Source: Deltaproteobacteria bacterium (GTDB lineage: Bacteria; Myxococcota; XYA12-FULL-58-9; JAUUZB01). Taken from it: 10,164 bases of DNA. The stretch covers positions 1 through 10,164 of the forward strand of contig JAUUZB010000057.1 of the NCBI GenBank assembly GCA_030590185.1. Reading direction: 5' to 3'. A program made the position numbers and the translations under genes. The number at the start of each line of letters is the position of its first letter. Positions within the stretch are counted from its first letter, which is position 1. Shown piece after piece: positions 5,465 through 10,164 of the stretch. A model generated the notes under the pieces. It was not told the DNA's origin and ran no database searches. It was given only the letters and a program-made list of their open reading frames with translations.

Positions 5465-8400
5465 ATGCCGCCCACGCTGCTCGCGCCACTGGCGCTCCTG
5501 CTCGGCCTGCCGGCCTGGATCGGTCCCTTGGAGCCGTCCACAGCGCCGCGCCTGCGCGACCCCCTGGGCGCCGCCGCCCACGACCGGCGGCTCGCGCAGG
5601 CAACCGACGGCGCTGACCCACACGCTGGCGACGAGATTGTCACCCCGGAGGACCTACGGCCACGCTCCCCCATGTCGTTGGACGCGGTGCCGGGATCCAC
5701 CGCAACGTCGGCGACCTCGACGGAGCCGAGCCCGCGGGATGAAGCCCCAAAGGAGATCTCCGCCGCGGAGCTGGCATTGCTGCGGATCCTCAACAGCCTC
5801 GCCTCCGCTGATCTGCAAACCGCGACGGCGGCCATCTCTCAGGCGCAGCGCTCGGGGCACCGCATCTTCGATGAGCCCCTGCGTCGCATCCTGCGCCACG
5901 CCGACGACGCAGACCAACGCTCCCTGGCGGCCACGGCCCTGGCCCAGCTCGACTGGCCCCGGCGTTCCGATGATCTCGTGGCGCGAATCGAGGCACTGGG
6001 CGCGGCCAGCTTCGCTGAGCAACGTCAAATAAGGGTGGCGGCCCTGGCCGCCCTTGGTGCCTTTGCCACCCCCACGGCTGGCAAGCTGTTGCGGGTGCGT
6101 CGTGAGACGGTCTCTCCAGCCGAGGTCGAGGTGATCGATGCCGCCCTCATCAGGATGCGCGGCCCCGAGGCGCTCGGTCGGCTCAGCGCCTGGATCGCCC
6201 AGAGCGGCGAGCCGCAGCCCTCCCACGGCGTGCCGCTCGATTGGCGTCGGGTGCGGGCGGCGCGGTCGATCCTGGCGGACCCCAGTGACTCCGGCACCCT
6301 GGCTGCGATCGCGCTGCTGGCCCACGTACCGGAACCACCCACCACCCGCGCCCTGTTGCTTTATGCCGCACGCCATGGACGGGAGGCGGCCCGCCAGGTG
6401 GTGCTCGACCGGCTAGCCGAGCTCCCCCTACCCGAAGACCTACCCTTCCTCTTCGCCGTGATCGGTGAGCGGCAGGCCGCCCTGACGCGACTGCGCATCG
6501 CCCGCGCCCTCGGGGCCCACCACGACCGGGAGGTCACCGCGGTCCTGGTTGGTCAGCTCAGCCACGAGTTCGAGGCCGGTGTGCTCAAGGAGATCGCCAC
6601 CAGCCTGCGTGGTCAGGAGACCGGGCCGTTGTGTGAGGCGATCGAGCCGGAGATTGGACGCCTGAGCGGCTATCCCATGAGCCTGGCCGCATTTTTGGTG
6701 CGCGAGCGCCAGGGGGCGCTGGCCCTCTGGCCGCAGGTGCGTGCCTACGTGGTGTTGCCGGATCCGGGCGCCCTCGCCCAACTCCAGGGGACCGAGGCCG
6801 CCGTCCGCCTCGAGGTCTTGCTGCCCAAGCTGGTGCCGGAGGTCTTTGCCGGGTTGTCCCCGAACGATCAGGAGGCGGCGTTGTTGACCCTGCACGGCCT
6901 CGCGGAGGAGCGCTTGACCGCTGCGTTGCTGGCCCTGCTCCAACCGGACGCCACTCCCCGGAACTGGCGGGCCAGCGAGCCGCTGCTCGCCCTGGTGCCA
7001 GACGAGCGGGTCGTGCCCCACCTCACCGAGCTGTTGCTCTCCGAGGCGCTCCCGCAACGCGAGATCGTCTACCGGCTGTTGCTCGATCGCGCCAGCACCG
7101 AGCCCGCGACGTTGCTGGCCCAGGGGCTCGCCAGGGAACGCGATCCAGACCTGCGGCTCTTTCTCCTCGGCCAGGCCGAAGGCAGATCCGAGCCCGCGCT
7201 CCTCGCCCAGGTCGCGGCCCAGCTCGGGGACCTCGACAACGTGGACCTCCTCTCCGCCTCCCTCACGGCGCTCACCGAGGTCGCGGATCCTACCCTGGCC
7301 CCGGCCCTGGCCCGCATCGTCCGGACCTACCCGGATCACTGGCTAGGCGACCAGGCCTATGAGCAGCTGCTCGCCCTGCCAGCCCCGGCGCCAATCGCGC
7401 AGCTGCGCATCCTGGCGGCCGACCCGGAGCTCGCCGAGTCGATGCGCCTGGAGAGCATCGAGGATCTCGGCGCCCGTGGCTCAGAACAGGACATTCCTCA
7501 GCTGGAGGGTTTGACCGACGATGAGTCCTCCGAGATCCGGGTCGCGGCTCGCAACGCCCTGCACGCCATCGCCCCAGCGGACTACCCGCTCTGGGATGAC
7601 TGGGGTCGATACCCGTTGGTCGCCGCCGCCGCTGGCGCTGGCGCCATGTTGTTCTGGTTTCCGACCAGGGCCGCTGGGGACGAGTCGCCGGAACAACAGG
7701 TGCTGCTCGGCATCGGTGGCGCCCTGGTCGGCGGCGCCACGGCCTTTCTGCTCACCCTCCCGGAGGGTCACGACGTCTCCCTGGGAGAGGCCGGCTACTT
7801 CGCGACTATGACCACCTGGGCCACCCTCGGGGGCTACTCCCTGTCGCGGTTCGCTCGCTTCGACAACGAGCTCAACGGCCAGGCGGGCCTGTGGTCGGCG
7901 ATGGCCTTCGAGGCCGCGGGCGTGGCGGTGGCCGCGTCGACCATGAAGTACGCCAAATTCACGCCGGCCGACGTGCTGCTCACGAATTTGGTAGCGGCGA
8001 GCTGGGGCATGGGCCTGGTCGGCTTCGCGCAGCTCGCCGGGCTCGGCGGTGGCAGCGGCAACGCCGATGTCGGCGACGCCATGGTGCTCGGCGGTTTGGC
8101 TGGATCGATTCCCATGTACGCCCTGAGTCCGCGCATCAAGCTCGATGGCAACGGCATCTTCGGTCTCAGCATCAGCGCCGCCACCGGCGCCTTTCTCGGC
8201 GCCTTTGCGCCCCCCATCTTCACCGACGAAGCCAACGGCCTCGACGTGCTGGGTGGGATTTTTCTCGGGCAGGCGGTCGGCCTGTCCACCGGCCTGGTGC
8301 TCAACGCGGTGACCGACTTCGACTACGAGACCGCCGGCTGGGCAGGTATCGGCCTCGCCACCGGCGCCATGACCGGCGCGGGCCTCGGCATGAGCGAGCC

Positions 8401-10164
8401 GGCGTTCCATGGTCGCGCCACCTACGGCATGCTCGAGGGGGGCGCCATCGTTGGTGCCGGCCTGCTCGGTTGGCTCGGCCCGCAGCTCGAGTGGGGGGAG
8501 CACGACGCCGCCCTGGTCGCCATGATGGCCACCACCGGTGGCGTGGTGGGCGCCTACCTCCCGGCTCGCCTGATGGAGGTGATGACCATCCCGAACGTGC
8601 CGGGCAGCAGCAGCCCAGAGGCCTTTGCTGGTGGGTTGATGCTCGGATCGACCCTCGGCTTCTACGCCGGCCTCGCCACCAGTCAGCTCGTGGATCTGAC
8701 CCCCGGGGAGACCGCCATGACCGGGGTCACCATGTCGGCCATGGCCTTTGGCATCGGTGGCACCGCCCTGATGATCCCCGACGCCGACAACGCCCTCTTC
8801 TCGCCGCTGCTGGCTGCCGGGGCAGCCGGCGGCGCCATCGGCATGTCTTTTCTCGCGCCCCATCTGCGCTACGACACCGGCGACATCGTGCTTGGCGCAT
8901 CGAGCGCCACCCTCGGCGCGGTGCTCGGCGCTATGACTCCAATCTACTGGAACGATCTCGATCGCGCGCTGCCAGACACGCAACAGTTCGGCGCCGGCAT
9001 GGTCGGCATGATGACCGGCTTGTTGGCCGCGGGCGCGGTCTCCCAGTTCGCGGAGGTCAGCTGGCAAAAAACACTCAAGATCGACCTGACCGCCCTCGGC
9101 GGCATGGCCATGGGTGCGGGCCTGGGCTTGGTCTCCCCCGACCTCGATCCGCGCGCCACCGTGGCGTTGATGCAGGCCGGCGCCGTGGTCGGGTACGGTG
9201 CGGCATTCCTCTCCGAGCGCCAGAGCTCTTATGGGTACGATACCAAGCTCCACCTCGGCCTCGGCGGCCTGGTCGGTGCCTGGCACGGCTGGACCATTCC
9301 GTTCCTGTGGCGTGAGGAAACCGGCCGTGACGTTCCCCAGGACGAGGTGATCGGTGGCGTGATGCTTGGGGCAAGCGTCGGCGCCCTCGCTAGCCGTTTG
9401 CTGATCAAGCGCGGGAACTACGATCTCGGCGACGTCGGCGAGATCGCGGTGGCCGATCTGGCCGGCAGCGCCTTGGGTGGCGGCCTCGGCTTGATGCTCG
9501 CCGGTGAGGACCGCAGGCTGCGCTTCGGCTTGATGACCGGCGCCGGATTGCTGGCCTTTGGGCTCGGCGAGTGGCTGGCGCCCTACACCGAGTATACCGA
9601 TGAGGATTTGGCGCTGATCGCCGCCTTGAGCGCCGAGACCGCCCTGGCCGGCCTCGGGTTTTCCCACTGGCCAACGGGCGCCTATCCAGAACAGGAGGCC
9701 ATCGCTGGCGGCGTGCTGCTCGGCGCGGGCTCCGGCGCCCTGCTCGGCATGGTGCTCACGCAGATTCGACCGCACGAATACGCCGACCTCGGGGAGATGG
9801 CGTTGGGCTCAGGCCTCGGCGCCCTCGCCGGTCTCGGCCTGGCGGCCGTAGATTCGGCTAGCCGGGATGGCGATTTGATCCGCGGCGCTAGTGTCGGCGC
9901 GCTCAGCGGGACACTCGTCGGGCTGGCGGTTGCTCCCTACACTGACTATACCGACCAGGATTTTGTGTTGATCGGCACCAGCGCCGGTGTCGGGGCTTGG
10001 GCCGGCAGCCTGATACCCTGGTTGGCGCGTGGCGACGCAGTGACCGAGGCGCAGGTCATGGGTGGCGCCTCCGCGGGTGTGGGGGTCGGGCTGCTAGCGG
10101 CCGCGGCCGACAGTCAGTTCACCGATCTGCCGTACGGCGCGGTGCTGGAGGGTGGGCTCCTGGC
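5465..10164 (+). CDS. Giant HEAT-like solenoid plus tandem-repeat polytopic membrane protein, partial
   Basis: The frame is open from ATG 5465 to the window edge: 1566 full codons and still unfinished. Residues 1-20 (MPPTLLAPLALLLGLPAWIG) are a hydrophobic signal or anchor segment, unusual in having no basic residue. Residues 21-98 are a Pro/Ala/Thr/Asp-rich linker. Residues 99-712 are Leu/Ala-rich helical pairs of HEAT or alpha-solenoid type, clearest at 683-704 (LTDDESSEIRVAARNALHAI). From 716 (YPLVAAAAGAGAMLFWFP) to the end come about 28 hydrophobic Gly/Ala-rich segments of 18-25 residues, separated by short acidic or Pro-containing loops and arranged as four-helix units of 118-126 residues. 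If the N-terminus is a signal peptide, the solenoid would be periplasmic and the repeats would lie in the membrane; the scarcity of Lys/Arg in the loops makes topology hard to predict. I see no transporter, catalytic or ATP-binding motif. The coding frame is certain; the function is unknown. Confidence 0.88.
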   Translation, partial: MPPTLLAPLALLLGLPAWIGPLEPSTAPRLRDPLGAAAHDRRLAQATDGADPHAGDEIVTPEDLRPRSPMSLDAVPGSTATSATSTEPSPRDEAPKEISAAELALLRILNSLASADLQTATAAISQAQRSGHRIFDEPLRRILRHADDADQRSLAATALAQLDWPRRSDDLVARIEALGAASFAEQRQIRVAALAALGAFATPTAGKLLRVRRETVSPAEVEVIDAALIRMRGPEALGRLSAWIAQSGEPQPSHGVPLDWRRVRAARSILADPSDSGTLAAIALLAHVPEPPTTRALLLYAARHGREAARQVVLDRLAELPLPEDLPFLFAVIGERQAALTRLRIARALGAHHDREVTAVLVGQLSHEFEAGVLKEIATSLRGQETGPLCEAIEPEIGRLSGYPMSLAAFLVRERQGALALWPQVRAYVVLPDPGALAQLQGTEAAVRLEVLLPKLVPEVFAGLSPNDQEAALLTLHGLAEERLTAALLALLQPDATPRNWRASEPLLALVPDERVVPHLTELLLSEALPQREIVYRLLLDRASTEPATLLAQGLARERDPDLRLFLLGQAEGRSEPALLAQVAAQLGDLDNVDLLSASLTALTEVADPTLAPALARIVRTYPDHWLGDQAYEQLLALPAPAPIAQLRILAADPELAESMRLESIEDLGARGSEQDIPQLEGLTDDESSEIRVAARNALHAIAPADYPLWDDWGRYPLVAAAAGAGAMLFWFPTRAAGDESPEQQVLLGIGGALVGGATAFLLTLPEGHDVSLGEAGYFATMTTWATLGGYSLSRFARFDNELNGQAGLWSAMAFEAAGVAVAASTMKYAKFTPADVLLTNLVAASWGMGLVGFAQLAGLGGGSGNADVGDAMVLGGLAGSIPMYALSPRIKLDGNGIFGLSISAATGAFLGAFAPPIFTDEANGLDVLGGIFLGQAVGLSTGLVLNAVTDFDYETAGWAGIGLATGAMTGAGLGMSEPAFHGRATYGMLEGGAIVGAGLLGWLGPQLEWGEHDAALVAMMATTGGVVGAYLPARLMEVMTIPNVPGSSSPEAFAGGLMLGSTLGFYAGLATSQLVDLTPGETAMTGVTMSAMAFGIGGTALMIPDADNALFSPLLAAGAAGGAIGMSFLAPHLRYDTGDIVLGASSATLGAVLGAMTPIYWNDLDRALPDTQQFGAGMVGMMTGLLAAGAVSQFAEVSWQKTLKIDLTALGGMAMGAGLGLVSPDLDPRATVALMQAGAVVGYGAAFLSERQSSYGYDTKLHLGLGGLVGAWHGWTIPFLWREETGRDVPQDEVIGGVMLGASVGALASRLLIKRGNYDLGDVGEIAVADLAGSALGGGLGLMLAGEDRRLRFGLMTGAGLLAFGLGEWLAPYTEYTDEDLALIAALSAETALAGLGFSHWPTGAYPEQEAIAGGVLLGAGSGALLGMVLTQIRPHEYADLGEMALGSGLGALAGLGLAAVDSASRDGDLIRGASVGALSGTLVGLAVAPYTDYTDQDFVLIGTSAGVGAWAGSLIPWLARGDAVTEAQVMGGASAGVGVGLLAAAADSQFTDLPYGAVLEGGLL
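7886..10164 (+). repeat. Tandem protein repeat, about 120 residues per four-helix unit, at least six copies
   Basis: A helix of one type recurs through this part of the giant gene. Equivalent positions begin at nt 7886 (GLWSAMAFEAAG), 8246 (VLGGIFLGQAVG), 8624 (FAGGLMLGSTLG), 8987 (FGAGMVGMMTG), 9347 (VIGGVMLGASVG), 9701 (IAGGVLLGAGSG) and 10055 (VMGGASAGVGVG). The spacings are 120, 126, 121, 120, 118 and 118 residues. The other three helices of each unit recur in the same order, one ending in a Pro-to-Tyr loop (GPQLEW, APHLRY, APYTEY, APYTDY) and the next ending in a Pro (TPIYW, IPFLW, IPWLA). The first copy is the most diverged. The match is at protein level; DNA identity is modest, so this is an old internal duplication. 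Confidence 0.75.

Noticed and set aside
6440..7339. 299-codon open frame on the minus strand
   Set aside because: Antisense to the solenoid region; low-complexity Gln/Gly/Arg translation with no recognisable motif.
7481..9775. 764-codon open frame on the minus strand
   Set aside because: It is antisense to the giant gene. Its His/Gln/Gly-rich translation has no domain, and GGC/GCC-rich Gly/Ala codons produce open frames on the opposite strand because the two codons are each other's complement.
5465..10164. Frameshift or gene boundary between solenoid and membrane halves
   Set aside because: The same frame holds on every line checked, with no stop across the junction near nt 7600, so they are one gene here.

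Overview
The window is GC-rich, with tightly packed genes on both strands. It looks like a Deltaproteobacteria-type genome, most likely Myxococcota. The reasons are the two lipoproteins (one with an Asp-rich stretch after the lipid Cys, one with a small four-Cys module and a Gly/Ser linker), a short PilZ protein with an Arg-rich start, and a very large HEAT-like/membrane protein. This assignment is by style only. I see no rRNA, tRNA, CRISPR array, insertion sequence or phage gene.

Layout: (1) 1-1896, minus strand: the N-terminal 632 codons of a HerA/VirB4-like P-loop ATPase whose 3' end lies outside the window. (2) 1997-2551, plus: a PilZ c-di-GMP receptor, divergent from the ATPase across 100 bp. 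(3) 2560-3390, minus: a secreted lipoprotein of the GH114 (endo-alpha-1,4-polygalactosaminidase) type, convergent with pilZ with 8 bp between the stop codons. (4) 3512-4972, minus: a large Cys- and Gly-rich lipoprotein of unknown function. (5) 5025-5306, minus: a small Cupin_3 (DUF861-type) protein. (6) 5465 to the window end, plus: at least 1566 codons of one protein with a hydrophobic N-terminus, an alpha-solenoid of about 600 residues, and then at least 28 Gly/Ala-rich hydrophobic segments.

The main discovery is in region 6. The hydrophobic half is built from a tandem unit of about 118-126 residues, each made of four Gly/Ala-rich, probably membrane-spanning helices. At least six or seven units can be followed from about nt 7886 to the window edge, where the gene is still open. 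I do not recognise this architecture as a described family. It may be a novel giant polytopic membrane protein with a solenoid head.

Functional links are tentative. The PilZ receptor and the polygalactosaminidase-like lipoprotein sit tail to tail, which would fit matrix or biofilm control, but they are on opposite strands and no operon is shown. Cupin, large lipoprotein and GH114 lipoprotein lie in the same direction, but an inverted repeat and a TTGACA box between the last two suggest that the GH114 gene has its own promoter. Every gap between genes is under 160 bp, so no long stretch is left without a gene.
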